A stretch of DNA of 64,000 nt, from the NCBI RefSeq assembly GCF_000732635.1, contig NZ_JPMD01000004.1, positions 1 to 64,000 of the forward strand, given 5' to 3'. This document shows, piece by piece, positions 24,181 through 33,370 of the stretch. A model generated the notes under the pieces. It was not told the DNA's origin. It was given only the letters and a program-made list of their open reading frames with translations, and ran no database searches. Each line of letters starts with the position of its first letter. The first letter of the stretch is position 1. This DNA is from Clostridium sulfidigenes. Its GTDB lineage: Bacteria; Bacillota; Clostridia; Clostridiales; Clostridiaceae. The translations under genes were made by a program, and so were the position numbers.

Positions 24181-26283
24181 ATGAAATCTATGTACAAAGA
24201 TTCAAAAGAAGATGTACTAAATAGACTTAGGGAAGATTCAAATTACATAGACCAATTTATAGAGTATGTTAACGAACAGCTAGTAAGTAACCTAGACAAT
24301 GCTAAAAGTATATTAGATGAAGGTTTAAAAATATGTACTGAAAATGAAAATATCAAAGGAGTAGCTTGGTGTAGTGGAACTATAGGGTGGTATTTTAATT
24401 ATTCAGGTACATATGAGAAGGGAGTACAGTGGCTATTAAAAGCTAATACATTATTTCAAAGCATAAGTGATGAAAAAGGAAAATTATATGTATCAAATGG
24501 ACTTATGAGTGCCTACTTTCAATTAGGATTATGTGAATTGAGTACAAAATGGGGAAAGATTGCTTTGAAAATAGCAAAAAAATTAAAGAATGATAAGTTT
24601 TTTTTAGTAATATTAAATAATATTTGTGTTAATTATTTGAACTTAGGAAAACATAATGAAGCTAAAAAAATTATAGATTCTTTACAAGATATACCTTATG
24701 GTGATAATGATAATATGAAAATAAGTATGTATCAAGTTATTGCTGAAATTGAATGTGAACTTGGTAACTTAGAAAAGGCCATGAATTTTATTAATGAATC
24801 TATTGAAATTGGAGAAAAGCTAAATTATGAAATTATAAGAAGTGAATCTTTAAGGATAAGGGGAAAAATAAATTTTAAGACTGGTAAGGAAAAGGAAGCA
24901 GAAGAAGACTATTCAGCTGCATTAGAGCACGCCACAAAGAGGGATTATTATGAAGTTCAAGCTAGCATATTAGAGTCTTGGGCTCAGAGTGATTTAATTA
25001 ATTATAAATATGATGAAGCTATTAATAAGCTAGTAAAGGCATTAGAAATATCTGAAAAAAATAAATGCGTACTAATTAGTAGAAATATATATAAACAACT
25101 GTATTTATCTAACAAGGAGATTAATAAATATAAGGAAGCATTAGTGTATTATGAGAAGTATGTTGAAATAAATAATGAATTGAACTGTATAACTAGTGAA
25201 TTAAGTCTTGCTGATTTAGAAAATGAAAAGAATAAGCAAGAAGCAGCTATATTTAAGTCATTATATGATGACATTAAAGTAATATCAACTATAGGACAAA
25301 AAATAACTTCAGACCTTAATTTTGAGAATATATTAGAAAATATACATAAGGAAATATCAATGATTATTGATGCAGAAGTGGTTGGTGTTTCTACCCTTAA
25401 GGAATCAGAAGGAATTTTAGATTATGCACTATTTATAGATAGAGGAAATAAGCTGAATTTAAAGAATGTTCATGTAGAAGATGAAACTAGCATAGGAGCC
25501 TATTGTGTTAGAAATAGAAGCACTATTTTAATTAATGATCTGTATAAAGAATATAAAAAGTATGTACCAACCCTTAAGGTAAAAGTAAGTGATGATAATA
25601 CTCAATCAGCAATGTATTGTCCTTTAATTTTAGAGGATAAGGTTAGAGGATTTTTAAATGTACAAAGTTATAAGAAAAATGCATATACAGAAAATGATTT
25701 AAACAAGTTAAAGATATTAGCATCCTATGTTGCTATAGCTTTAGAGAATTCTTGCCTTTATAATAGAACTAAATATTTTTCTTCTCATGATTTTTTAACA
25801 GGATTACTGTCCAGAATGGAAATTTTTGAAAAAGGAGAAAAGATATTTAAGGATTGTCAAAGAGAACGAAAGAAATTAGCTGTCATAATGATAGATATTG
25901 ATGATTTTAAATTAATCAATGATAAGTATGGACATAGTTATGGAGATAGTGTATTAAAAATGGTTGGAGGCATAATTAGAAATAATGTTAAAAATCATGG
26001 AATTGCAGGGAGATATGGTGGGGAAGAATTTTTAGTGATTTTACAAGGTATAGGTGAAAGAAAGATTTATTCAATCTGTGACAATATAAGAACATCAATC
26101 GAAAGAGGTAATATATATTATGGAGAAAAGTTTAAATTAAAAGTGACATCTAGCCTAGGTGTATTTATCTATTCAGGTAAAGAGAAAAATATTGATCAAT
26201 GTATTAATTTTGCAGATGAAGCATTATATATAGCTAAAGCGGAAGGAAAAAATAAACTTGTAAAATATGAAAATTATTCTTAG
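24181..26283 (+). CDS. TPR-GAF-GGDEF diguanylate cyclase-like protein
   Basis: 700 aa cytosolic signalling protein. Residues about 40-350 are tetratricopeptide repeats (e.g. GVQWLLKANTLFQSI, LGNLEKAMNFINESIEIGEKL). About 365-520 is a GAF domain (KITSDLNFENILENIHKEIS, VRGFLNVQSY). About 530-700 is a GGDEF domain with active-site RYGGEEF near 619 and DIDDFKLINDKYGHSYGD for metal binding. The inhibitory RxxD I-site is absent (KNHG at that place), so product inhibition is unlikely. There are two possible ATG starts (24181 and 24190) after AGGGGG; the second has better spacing. A bidirectional terminator follows. Confidence 0.88.
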   Translation: MKSMYKDSKEDVLNRLREDSNYIDQFIEYVNEQLVSNLDNAKSILDEGLKICTENENIKGVAWCSGTIGWYFNYSGTYEKGVQWLLKANTLFQSISDEKGKLYVSNGLMSAYFQLGLCELSTKWGKIALKIAKKLKNDKFFLVILNNICVNYLNLGKHNEAKKIIDSLQDIPYGDNDNMKISMYQVIAEIECELGNLEKAMNFINESIEIGEKLNYEIIRSESLRIRGKINFKTGKEKEAEEDYSAALEHATKRDYYEVQASILESWAQSDLINYKYDEAINKLVKALEISEKNKCVLISRNIYKQLYLSNKEINKYKEALVYYEKYVEINNELNCITSELSLADLENEKNKQEAAIFKSLYDDIKVISTIGQKITSDLNFENILENIHKEISMIIDAEVVGVSTLKESEGILDYALFIDRGNKLNLKNVHVEDETSIGAYCVRNRSTILINDLYKEYKKYVPTLKVKVSDDNTQSAMYCPLILEDKVRGFLNVQSYKKNAYTENDLNKLKILASYVAIALENSCLYNRTKYFSSHDFLTGLLSRMEIFEKGEKIFKDCQRERKKLAVIMIDIDDFKLINDKYGHSYGDSVLKMVGGIIRNNVKNHGIAGRYGGEEFLVILQGIGERKIYSICDNIRTSIERGNIYYGEKFKLKVTSSLGVFIYSGKEKNIDQCINFADEALYIAKAEGKNKLVKYENYS

Positions 26284-26333
26284 TTATATAAATTTATATA
26301 AAGTTAGTTAATTAGAAAATGTACATAAAAATA

Positions 26334-26379
26334 AAAAAGTTATTCTATAATGATAAAAGGAATTATAGAATAACTTTTT
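26334..26379 (+). terminator. Bidirectional intrinsic terminator
   Basis: Eighteen-bp perfect stem AAAAAGTTATTCTATAAT (26334-26351) with ATTATAGAATAACTTTTT (26362-26379), between convergent genes. Confidence 0.88.
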
Positions 26380-26398
26380 ATATTAAATAAATTTTGCA

Positions 26399-27307
26399 CT
26401 AATGTAAAAAATGATTTTCTATAAAATTAAAGGTATCGGAAAGATCTAGATTGTCCACAGCATTTTTAAGTAATGGAACTTTTGAATAGTCATCAAGAGA
26501 AATTTTATATTTCAGTATAGGATTTATTCTAAAGTAGTTTGGACCGATAAGCTCTTTGCAATATAAGTCTTCTAGAGGTGTATCATTTAGTAGTATTGAA
26601 ACCAAAGGTGTTTTAACATTACATTTCGGTCTGAGCATCCACTGGAGAGCACCCCAAGAAGATGTATCTGATTTTATTTGGTTAAGTGTGGAGCCGGTAC
26701 CAATAGATAATATACGAAAATCAGATAGTGAATGTTTAGGTTTAAGGAGCTTCATTACGGAAATCATAGAGGCGGCTGTAGGATTATTTACAATTACACC
26801 CCCATCTATAAAGTTCTTGTATGAAGGAAAATAAGTAGGAGCGGCAGAGCTAGCTAAAGCCACATCTACAACCTTAGATGTGTATGTTGAGCCACGAGAA
26901 AGGTTATTAAAAAATACAGATTGCCAGTTATCGGATGAAAAACCTTTTACATTAAAGGATGGGATGAATACATACTTTTCAAGATCCCCAAGGGTAAGGT
27001 CTTCTGTAAATACAGATAATATGACTTCTCTTAAGTTTTTATTATTAAATTTAGGTCTGAAAAGGTTAAGATGAGAAGGATAAAATATACTTTTTACAGT
27101 CTCATAGTTGTACAAGTTATCAACATAATTTCCATCCTTTCCAGAAGCTAGAGCTAAGGCTATTAAAGCACCTGTAGAAGTACCAGCAAATAAGTGTGTA
27201 TACTTTAAGATATCAGGATATTTATTATAAATGCGTTTTAATATACGTGTGGATAGGGCACCACGAATTCCTCCACCATCAAATACAATAATTCTGAATG
27301 TAGACAT
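26399..27307 (-). CDS. Patatin-like phospholipase (plant-patatin type)
   Basis: 302 aa. The oxyanion loop is DGGGIRGALS near residue 10, the nucleophile is GTSTG near residue 43 (Ser), and the catalytic Asp is in FIDGGVIVNNP near residue 165. GGGIRG plus GTSTG place it in the classic patatin/CapV-like group of lipid acyl hydrolases. No nucleotide cyclase or other defence gene adjoins it, so no defence role is claimed. Start ATG 27307 after GGAGGTG. Convergent with the GGDEF gene. Confidence 0.87.
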   Translation of the reverse strand: MSTFRIIVFDGGGIRGALSTRILKRIYNKYPDILKYTHLFAGTSTGALIALALASGKDGNYVDNLYNYETVKSIFYPSHLNLFRPKFNNKNLREVILSVFTEDLTLGDLEKYVFIPSFNVKGFSSDNWQSVFFNNLSRGSTYTSKVVDVALASSAAPTYFPSYKNFIDGGVIVNNPTAASMISVMKLLKPKHSLSDFRILSIGTGSTLNQIKSDTSSWGALQWMLRPKCNVKTPLVSILLNDTPLEDLYCKELIGPNYFRINPILKYKISLDDYSKVPLLKNAVDNLDLSDTFNFIENHFLH

Positions 27308-27551
27308 TAGACACCTCCGTTGCAGCTTATATGATTATTGTATTAATGATTATGTAGGTATGTGAATATGTTATTATCTGTTTTAAAACATCTTTGACTT
27401 ATTAAGAAGCTAAGAACTCTGTTTATGAAGGTTTTTGAAATTACCTGGGGAATATTTAAATATGCTAGATAATAATCAGATTAAATGAAAACAGTGAAGG
27501 ATGGTGAAGATTAGCTATGTTAAGTATATATAGTACATAGCTAGAAGAAAT

Positions 27552-28205
27552 ATGGAAGAAAGAAAAGTAAAAAATGTATTATTACCTAAAATTACAGCAA
27601 TAAATGAAGAGATATATTCTTTAGAGAAGAATATAGATGATGAAGATTATTTTAATAATGTAATGATGCTTAATTGTGACTTAAGTAATGAGAGTGCATC
27701 GCATGTTGAATTTTCGGAAGTTATATTTAAAAATGTAGATTTTAGAAATGTAAAATTTCCTCATATTGAATTGATAGATGTAAAGTTTGAAAACTGTGAT
27801 TTATCAAATTCTAATTTAAATAATGGAATTTTGCATAGGGTAGAAATGATAAACTGTAAGCTTATAGGTATAGATTTGACAGATACAAATATTCAAAATG
27901 TCACATTAAATCAGTGTAACGGTGACTATAGTAACATATCTTTCTCTACTCTTAAAAATGTAAATTTTATAGATTCATCATTTAATAATGTAATATTTGA
28001 AAATAGTAAATTTAATAAAGTAAACTTTGAAAATGTAAGTATGAGGCAAATTGATATATCTAAGGCTATGGTGAAAGGAATTGATTTTAGAAATAGTGAT
28101 ATAGAAGGACTTATTGGAGATGTAAGAGATTTATATGGAATAGTAGTTACTCCAATGCAAGCACTATCGCTTTCGAGAATTTTAGGGATTGTAATTAAGG
28201 AATAG
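27552..28205 (+). CDS. Pentapeptide repeat protein
   Basis: 217 aa. Residues about 45-190 are tandem pentapeptide-like repeats of the A(D/N)LxX type in a loose form (FKNVDFRNVKF, FENCDLSNSNL, IDLTDTNIQNV, FENSKFNKVNFENVSM, IDFRNSDIEGL), predicting a quadrilateral beta-helix. Some pentapeptide proteins protect DNA gyrase; nothing shows that here. Start ATG 27552 follows GAAGAA, a modest ribosome binding site. The 244-bp region upstream is AT-rich with no clear element apart from the divergent patatin promoter. Confidence 0.85.
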   Translation: MEERKVKNVLLPKITAINEEIYSLEKNIDDEDYFNNVMMLNCDLSNESASHVEFSEVIFKNVDFRNVKFPHIELIDVKFENCDLSNSNLNNGILHRVEMINCKLIGIDLTDTNIQNVTLNQCNGDYSNISFSTLKNVNFIDSSFNNVIFENSKFNKVNFENVSMRQIDISKAMVKGIDFRNSDIEGLIGDVRDLYGIVVTPMQALSLSRILGIVIKE

Positions 28206-28270
28206 ATGTATTAAAGAGACTGCCAGAGTAATGAATTTTAATTAGGATATTTAAAGTTAGGAGAAAACAT

Positions 28271-29044
28271 ATGATAACAATAATATCATCAGCTAAATCT
28301 TTAGATTTTGAAAAAGAAATATTTATAGATGAAAGTACCGAACCTGTATTTATGAATGAAGTAAGAGAATTAGTAGATATAATTAAAAATTACAATGAAG
28401 AAGAAATAGCTAAGATAATGAAAATTAGTAATAAGTTATCAAAGGTAAATTATAATAGATTTCAATGCTTTTATGACCAACAAGTAAATACTAGACAGGC
28501 TATTTTTGGATTTAGTGGGGAAGTATATAGAGCTATAAATCCTTTTGAATATGACAGATCAAACATAGAGTTTGCGCAAAAGCACATTAGGATTTTATCA
28601 GGTTTATTTGGGATTTTAAGACCTTTAGATAATATAAAAGAATATCGGCTAGAGATGGCTACAAAGTTAAGAGGTATACCTGAAGAAGATTTATATAAAT
28701 TTTGGACAAAAAAGATTACTCAAAATATAGTTCAAGATTTAAATCTTAAAGAAGATAAGACAATTTTAAATTTGGCCTCTCTGGAGTACTCTAAATCCAT
28801 AGATAAAAGTGAGCTAGGTACTATTAATGTCTATGATGTTGAATTTAAAGAAAATATAGAGGGAAAATATAAGATTATAGGAACATATGCTAAGAGGGCT
28901 AGGGGGCTTATGGTAACTTATATTGTTAAAAATAATATAGATAATATAGAAGATTTAAAGAATTTTAAAGAAGAAGGTTATTGTTATAATAAAGAAATAA
29001 GTAGCAATCCTAAATTAGTTTTTACTAGAGAAAAAATACTTTAG
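28271..29044 (+). CDS. yaaA: YaaA/UPF0246 family peroxide stress protein
   Basis: 257 aa, the normal family length. Conserved blocks: MITIISSAKSLDF at the N-terminus, RQAIFGFSGEVYRAINPFEY, HIRILSGLFGILRPLDNIKEYRLEM, NLASLEYSKSI and TYAKRARGLMVTYIVKN. The family lowers free intracellular iron damage to DNA during peroxide stress and has a DNA-binding helix-hairpin-like fold (family knowledge). Start ATG 28271 after TAGGAGAAAAC. A terminator follows at 29141. Confidence 0.9.
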   Translation: MITIISSAKSLDFEKEIFIDESTEPVFMNEVRELVDIIKNYNEEEIAKIMKISNKLSKVNYNRFQCFYDQQVNTRQAIFGFSGEVYRAINPFEYDRSNIEFAQKHIRILSGLFGILRPLDNIKEYRLEMATKLRGIPEEDLYKFWTKKITQNIVQDLNLKEDKTILNLASLEYSKSIDKSELGTINVYDVEFKENIEGKYKIIGTYAKRARGLMVTYIVKNNIDNIEDLKNFKEEGYCYNKEISSNPKLVFTREKIL

Positions 29045-29140
29045 GTCTATGACTTTAGTATTAAATAATGTGACATTATAAAAGAAATTAAAGGTGCATT
29101 AATTATAAAAAGTAGGGGATTACTAAAATATATAAAATAA

Positions 29141-29168
29141 AAACTTGTATTTTAAATACAAGTTTTTT
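29141..29168 (+). terminator. Intrinsic terminator
   Basis: Palindrome AAACTTGTATTT/AAATACAAGTTT (29141-29165) followed by T-run. Confidence 0.8.
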
Positions 29169-29206
29169 TATTCAAAAATATTATAAGATGATAATAGGAG
29201 CAAATT

Positions 29207-30112
29207 ATGATAATAGCTAATATATTAATTGTAATGACAGTACTTTTTATAATATTTATCAAAACTATAAATTGCTTATTTTATTATGCTACTCTTGGTA
29301 AAAAGTGTGATAAGATAGAAACCTTTAATAGTCTTTACACCATGGGATTATATTCTCTTGATGAGTATGAAAAGTTAAAATTGGAAGAACTAATTGTACA
29401 AAGTAAAGATGGATATAAGTTAAAAGGATATTATCTAAACTGTAATTTACCTTCAAAAAAAATAATAATATTATTGCATGGATACTTGGTTGGCCACTAC
29501 AGGTCTTGCCAATATATAAAGTTTTTTATAAAAGAAGGATTTAATATTCTTTTAGTAGATCAAAGAGGTCATGGTAATAGTGAAGGAACTTATGCTACCT
29601 ATGGAAGATATGAGTGTGAAGATTTAGATTTATGGGTAAGCTGTATAAGACAAAAAGTTGGGGAGAAATGCTTTATAGGTGTACATGGCCATTCTATGGG
29701 AGCTGCTACTGGTCTTATGTATTCAGTTTTAGGAAAGAATAAAATAGATTTTATAATATCGGAATCAGCTTATGCAAATGCAATAGAGGTTATAAAAAGA
29801 AAGTTAAATAAATACAAGATTCCTTTTTTTCCCTTCTATAATCTCACTAATCATAAAATAAAAAAAGTATGTGGCTTTTCTTTAGGAGAAATAAGTCCAA
29901 TGGATATGGTAAAGGAAAGCAAAGTACCAATTATGTTCATTCATGGAGATGAAGATGAATTAATACCATGTTATATGTCCATGGAAATGTATGAAATTAA
30001 AAAGGGAATAAAAAGCTTATGTATAATTCCAAGAGCTAAGCATAATACTTGTTATGCCACTAACCGAGAGAAATATGAAAATGAAGTAAAAAACTTTCTT
30101 AAAATGATATAA
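29207..30112 (+). CDS. Alpha/beta hydrolase with N-terminal membrane anchor
   Basis: 301 aa. Residues about 1-25 are a hydrophobic helix (IIANILIVMTVLFIIFIKTI), placing the enzyme at the membrane. The hydrolase core has LLHGYLVGHYRSC (oxyanion side), nucleophile elbow GVHGHSMGAA (Ser near residue 165), acid in FIHGDEDELIP, and catalytic His in RAKHNTCY. This fits the serine aminopeptidase S33-like/BEM46-type group. Substrate unknown. Start ATG 29207 after AGGAGC. Confidence 0.85.
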   Translation: MIIANILIVMTVLFIIFIKTINCLFYYATLGKKCDKIETFNSLYTMGLYSLDEYEKLKLEELIVQSKDGYKLKGYYLNCNLPSKKIIILLHGYLVGHYRSCQYIKFFIKEGFNILLVDQRGHGNSEGTYATYGRYECEDLDLWVSCIRQKVGEKCFIGVHGHSMGAATGLMYSVLGKNKIDFIISESAYANAIEVIKRKLNKYKIPFFPFYNLTNHKIKKVCGFSLGEISPMDMVKESKVPIMFIHGDEDELIPCYMSMEMYEIKKGIKSLCIIPRAKHNTCYATNREKYENEVKNFLKMI

Positions 30113-30176
30113 TAATAAAAAGTGGCTAATAAATATTTTAAAATCAAGATAATATTTTAATGGGGGATGAAGGGGA

Positions 30177-31124
30177 ATGAGAGTAGGATTAGTATTATCT
30201 GGTGGAGGCGGAAAAGGAGCTTATGAGATAGGAGTATGGAAAGCTATAAAAGAGTTAAATATAGATAAATACATAAAAGTAGTTTCAGGTACTTCTATAG
30301 GTGCTATAAATGCAGCTTTATTTGCTCAAGATGATTTTGAAGAAGCTAAGAAAATGTGGCAAGAGGTTACTATAGAGAAGTTGTTACCAGTAAATAGTAA
30401 AGTCTTAATAAGGAAAGGCGTAACCCTCGCTATTGGTAGTAGAAATATGAATTTAGTAAAAAAATATATGACAAAGAAATTAGAGCAGGGTGATATTCCT
30501 AGGGATGGAGCTAAGGATATTATAGAGAAATATATAAATATTGATAAATTAAAAAAGTCAAATAAAATATGTTATGTATCATGTACTGAAATGCCGGAGT
30601 TCTCTGCTAAATATTTTAAAATAAATGACTATGAAGAAGAAAAGGCTAGAAGTATATTATTAGCAACGGCTTGTCTTCCTATGATATATGAAAGTGAAGA
30701 AATTGGTGGGAAGACATATTTAGATGGGGGACTAGTAGATAATACTCCTATAAAACCAGTATATGAAGAAGGTTGTGATATAATAATAGCTGTACTATTA
30801 TCTAAGGAAGCTAAAATAAGAAGAGAAGATTTTCCAGATGCAAAAATCATAGAACTAATTCCTTCAGACATAGAAACAAAAATATTAGATGGATTATTAA
30901 ATCTAGATGAAGAGTCTAAAAACAAGAGAATTCAAAGAGGTTACTATGATACAAAAAATCTTTTAGAACCTATTTTTGAAATGGCAAGATATCAATTAAT
31001 CGAAGAATTAGAAAGACAGGCTATGGACAGTGAATTACAAGAATTTGAAGAAAAAAATAAGGAAAGTTGGATAGCTAGAAATACAAGAAGAATAAAGAGA
31101 AAACTTGGAATAAAAAAACTTTAA
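30177..31124 (+). CDS. Patatin-like phospholipase family protein (RssA-like)
   Basis: 315 aa. GLVLSGGGGKGAYEIGVWKAI holds the oxyanion loop, GTSIG near residue 40 the nucleophilic serine, and YLDGGLVDNTP near residue 184 the aspartate. The C-terminus is long, charged and helical (EELERQAMDSELQEFEEKNKES, then NTRRIKRKLGIKKL), which could associate with membranes. Third patatin-type gene in the window and clearly different from the other two. Start ATG 30177 with a purine-rich GGGGGATGAAGGGG upstream. Confidence 0.88.
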   Translation: MRVGLVLSGGGGKGAYEIGVWKAIKELNIDKYIKVVSGTSIGAINAALFAQDDFEEAKKMWQEVTIEKLLPVNSKVLIRKGVTLAIGSRNMNLVKKYMTKKLEQGDIPRDGAKDIIEKYINIDKLKKSNKICYVSCTEMPEFSAKYFKINDYEEEKARSILLATACLPMIYESEEIGGKTYLDGGLVDNTPIKPVYEEGCDIIIAVLLSKEAKIRREDFPDAKIIELIPSDIETKILDGLLNLDEESKNKRIQRGYYDTKNLLEPIFEMARYQLIEELERQAMDSELQEFEEKNKESWIARNTRRIKRKLGIKKL

Positions 31125-31159
31125 TAAATATTATGTAAAGTAAAAATATATAGATAAAA

Positions 31160-31191
31160 AGATAGATTCCTATAGGAGTCTATTTATTTTT
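31160..31191 (+). terminator. Intrinsic terminator
   Basis: AGATAGATTCCT (31160-31171) pairs with AGGAGTCTATTT (31174-31185) with G-U pairs, T-rich tail. Confidence 0.6.
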
Positions 31192-31278
31192 AGTGGAAAT
31201 AATATATAAATAAGTGTTATTATATATTAGTAAAATTTAATTAATGTATATAGATAATTTAGAAAAGGGTGAATTGCA

Positions 31279-31558
31279 GTGAATGAATTAGAGCAATGTA
31301 GAAAAGAAATCGATGAGATTGATAAAGAACTTATAAATCTATTTGAGAGAAGAATGGATGTTGCTATAAGAGTAGCTAATTATAAAAAAGAAAATGATTT
31401 ACCGATATATGATGAGGAAAGAGAATCAAAGGTTATTAAAAAAAAATGTAGACAATTTAAAAAATAAGAACTATGATTTATTAGCAAGAAGATTTTTCTT
31501 AAGCATAATGGAGTTAAGTAGAAGTTTGCAAGAGAGCATTATAAAAAAGCATAAGTAA
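31279..31558 (+). pseudogene. Chorismate mutase (AroQ class), frameshifted at an A9 run
   Basis: From GTG 31279 (after AAAGGGTGA) the frame reads a normal chorismate mutase start, LEQCRKEIDEIDKELINLFERRMDVAIRVANYKK, then hits a stop at 31467. At 31438-31446 there are nine A. Removing one A continues the domain as NVDNLKNKNYDLLARRFFLSIMELSRSLQESI and ends at TAA 31556-31558, giving a full-length type II mutase of about 92 aa. So the gene is either truly broken, rescued by slippage, or carries a sequence error. It stands before aroE and aroQ, fitting chorismate metabolism. Confidence 0.82.
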
Positions 31559-31595
31559 AGTTATTTAAATTAATCATATATAAAGGAGTAATGTT

Positions 31596-32408
31596 ATGGA
31601 GTTTTACGGCATACTAGGTGAGAAATTAGGACATAGCTTATCACCGAGAATACATAAGATAATATTTCAGGCTATGGAAGTAGAAGGTGCATATAAACTA
31701 TTTGAAATACCTAAAGGAAATTTAGAAAAATTCATAGATGCACTTAAACTTTTAAAAATTAAAGGAGCCAGTGTAACTATTCCTTACAAGGAAGAAATTA
31801 TTAAGTATTTAGATGAGATATCACCAGAAGCACAAAGAATAGGTGCTGTTAATACAATATCACTAGAGGATAATAAACTATATGGTTATAACACAGATTA
31901 CTATGGCTTTGGATATATGTTAAAGGTACATAATGTTAAGATACAAGACTCAATAGCTGTAATTTTGGGAAATGGTGGAGCTACAAAGGCTGCTGTGTGT
32001 TATTTATTAGACAATGGAGCTAAAAATGTTTATATAGTAAGTAGGACACCAGAAATAAATAAGGGAATAAATCATGAAAAAGTTCAACTAATAAGTTATG
32101 AGCAGTTAAAAGAAATTCAAGGAGATATGATAATTAATACAACTCCAGTAGGTATGTTTCCTAACGAAGATGCCACTCCTGTTAATGATACTATCATAAA
32201 TAATTTTCAAACAGTTGTAGATATAGTATATAACCCATCAGAGACAAAATTTTTATTAAAGGGAAAAGAGTTAGGAAAAAAAGTTGTAGGGGGATTATCT
32301 ATGCTCATAGGACAAGGCGTAAAAGCACAGGAAATATGGCAAAAGAATTCTATTGATGACCAAGTAATTAAAGATATATATGAAATTTTAAATAGAGAGT
32401 TTAGTTAA
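31596..32408 (+). CDS. aroE: Shikimate dehydrogenase
   Basis: 270 aa. The substrate domain shows LGHSLSPRIHKIIFQ (the SxS shikimate-binding motif) and the catalytic Lys in ASVTIPYKEEI near residue 65. GAVNTIS and YNTDYYGF follow. The NADP domain has ILGNGGATKAAVCYL near residue 130, and the end includes GLSMLIGQGVKAQEIW. It reduces 3-dehydroshikimate to shikimate. Start ATG 31596 after AAAGGAG. Followed 18 bp later by aroQ. Confidence 0.94.
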   Translation: MEFYGILGEKLGHSLSPRIHKIIFQAMEVEGAYKLFEIPKGNLEKFIDALKLLKIKGASVTIPYKEEIIKYLDEISPEAQRIGAVNTISLEDNKLYGYNTDYYGFGYMLKVHNVKIQDSIAVILGNGGATKAAVCYLLDNGAKNVYIVSRTPEINKGINHEKVQLISYEQLKEIQGDMIINTTPVGMFPNEDATPVNDTIINNFQTVVDIVYNPSETKFLLKGKELGKKVVGGLSMLIGQGVKAQEIWQKNSIDDQVIKDIYEILNREFS

Positions 32409-32426
32409 TTATAAGAGGTGATTGCT

Positions 32427-32870
32427 ATGAAAATTATGGTTATAAATGGACCTAACCTGAATTTTTTGGGCATAAGGGAAAAACATATATATGGCTCAAA
32501 AAGCTTTGAAAAGATTGAAAATTACATAAAGGAATGTTCTAAATCCTTAGGACATGATATAGTGATGTTACAAAGCAATATAGAGGGGGAAATTATTAAC
32601 TTCATCCAAAGGGCATACTATGAAAAATATGATGGAATAATAATTAATCCAGGTGCCTTTACCCATTATAGCTATGCAATCTATGATGCTATAAAAAGTG
32701 TAAACATAGATACTGTAGAAGTTCATTTATCACAGATTTATGATAGAGAAGATTTTAGACAAAAATCAGTTACAGCTCCAGCATGTATAGGTCAGATATG
32801 TGGTTTTGGAGAATATGGATATATAATGGCTATGAATGCTCTAGAAAATAAAATGAAGATTTCTAGCTAA
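32427..32870 (+). CDS. aroQ: Type II 3-dehydroquinate dehydratase
   Basis: 147 aa, the usual size. NGPNLNFLGIREKHIYG carries the catalytic Asn, Arg and Tyr region, INPGAFTHYSYAIYDAI the histidine loop, and VEVHLSQIYDREDFRQKS the substrate His/Arg. It converts 3-dehydroquinate to 3-dehydroshikimate. The start was set at ATG 32427; a GTG at 32418 lies inside the ribosome binding site AGAGGTGATT. Forms an operon with aroE. Confidence 0.94.
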   Translation: MKIMVINGPNLNFLGIREKHIYGSKSFEKIENYIKECSKSLGHDIVMLQSNIEGEIINFIQRAYYEKYDGIIINPGAFTHYSYAIYDAIKSVNIDTVEVHLSQIYDREDFRQKSVTAPACIGQICGFGEYGYIMAMNALENKMKISS

Positions 32871-32922
32871 AGTAGGTTATAATACTAATTAAACATTTGT
32901 AACCTAGGAGGAAGGGAAACTT

Positions 32923-33201
32923 ATGGATGAGCTTAATAATAGGATAATAGACATATATACAAGTCTTTCTGAAAGTGGGGTTAGATTTTATTATGAGGAT
33001 GATATTAACCCTTTTAGCGAAATAAAAGAATTGAATTCTTGTAATGAAAAATATCTATGGTTCACAACTGAGGGAGAAAATGAAGTTAAAGTATCCATAG
33101 AAGATTTCAGAGTATATCATTCAAAGGAAAACATTAATCTTTATGATTGGGTTGAAATAAGAGAATTTGATAGGCTTTTAGAAGAATTAAATGAGAATTA
33201 G
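32923..33201 (+). CDS. Hypothetical acidic protein
   Basis: 92 aa, acidic, no membrane segment or recognised domain. Short blocks such as EKYLWFTTEGENEVKVSIEDFRVYHSKENINLYDWVEIREFDRLLEEL suggest a small alpha/beta fold. A strong TAGGAGGAAGG precedes ATG 32923, so it is probably expressed. It follows aroQ on the same strand at 52 bp. Confidence 0.65.
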   Translation: MDELNNRIIDIYTSLSESGVRFYYEDDINPFSEIKELNSCNEKYLWFTTEGENEVKVSIEDFRVYHSKENINLYDWVEIREFDRLLEELNEN

Positions 33202-33221
33202 TAGAATTAAATAAAAAATAG

Positions 33222-33260
33222 ACAACTAAGGTATTAATTACTTAGTTGTTTATTATTTTT
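33222..33260 (+). terminator. Intrinsic terminator after the aroE-aroQ group
   Basis: ACAACTAAG (33222-33230) pairs with CTTAGTTGT (33241-33249) followed by a T-rich tract. Confidence 0.75.
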
Positions 33261-33275
33261 TTGAAATTTTTAAAT

Positions 33276-33370
33276 TGTGGATAAAATAAAGTAAATTTTC
33301 AGAAGAAAGGTTGATAATCTAAGATTTATCCACTTAGTGTTAATTATATTGTGGATAGAGTTGTGGAAAA
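33276..33370 (+). promoter_or_regulatory. Cluster of four DnaA-box-like sites
   Basis: TGTGGATAA at 33276-33284 is a perfect DnaA box on the minus strand (TTATCCACA). TTATCCACT at 33326-33334, TGTGGATAG at 33350-33358 and TGTGGAAAA at 33362-33370 each differ from it by one base. They lie in a 535-bp gene-free region (33202-33736). The rest of that region is AT-rich with two hairpins and a promoter. No dnaA or dnaN lies nearby. Confidence 0.5.

Noticed and set aside
26399..27307. CBASS-type defence effector
   Set aside because: No CD-NTase, E1/E2-like or other defence gene lies beside the patatin gene; neighbours are a GGDEF protein and a pentapeptide protein.
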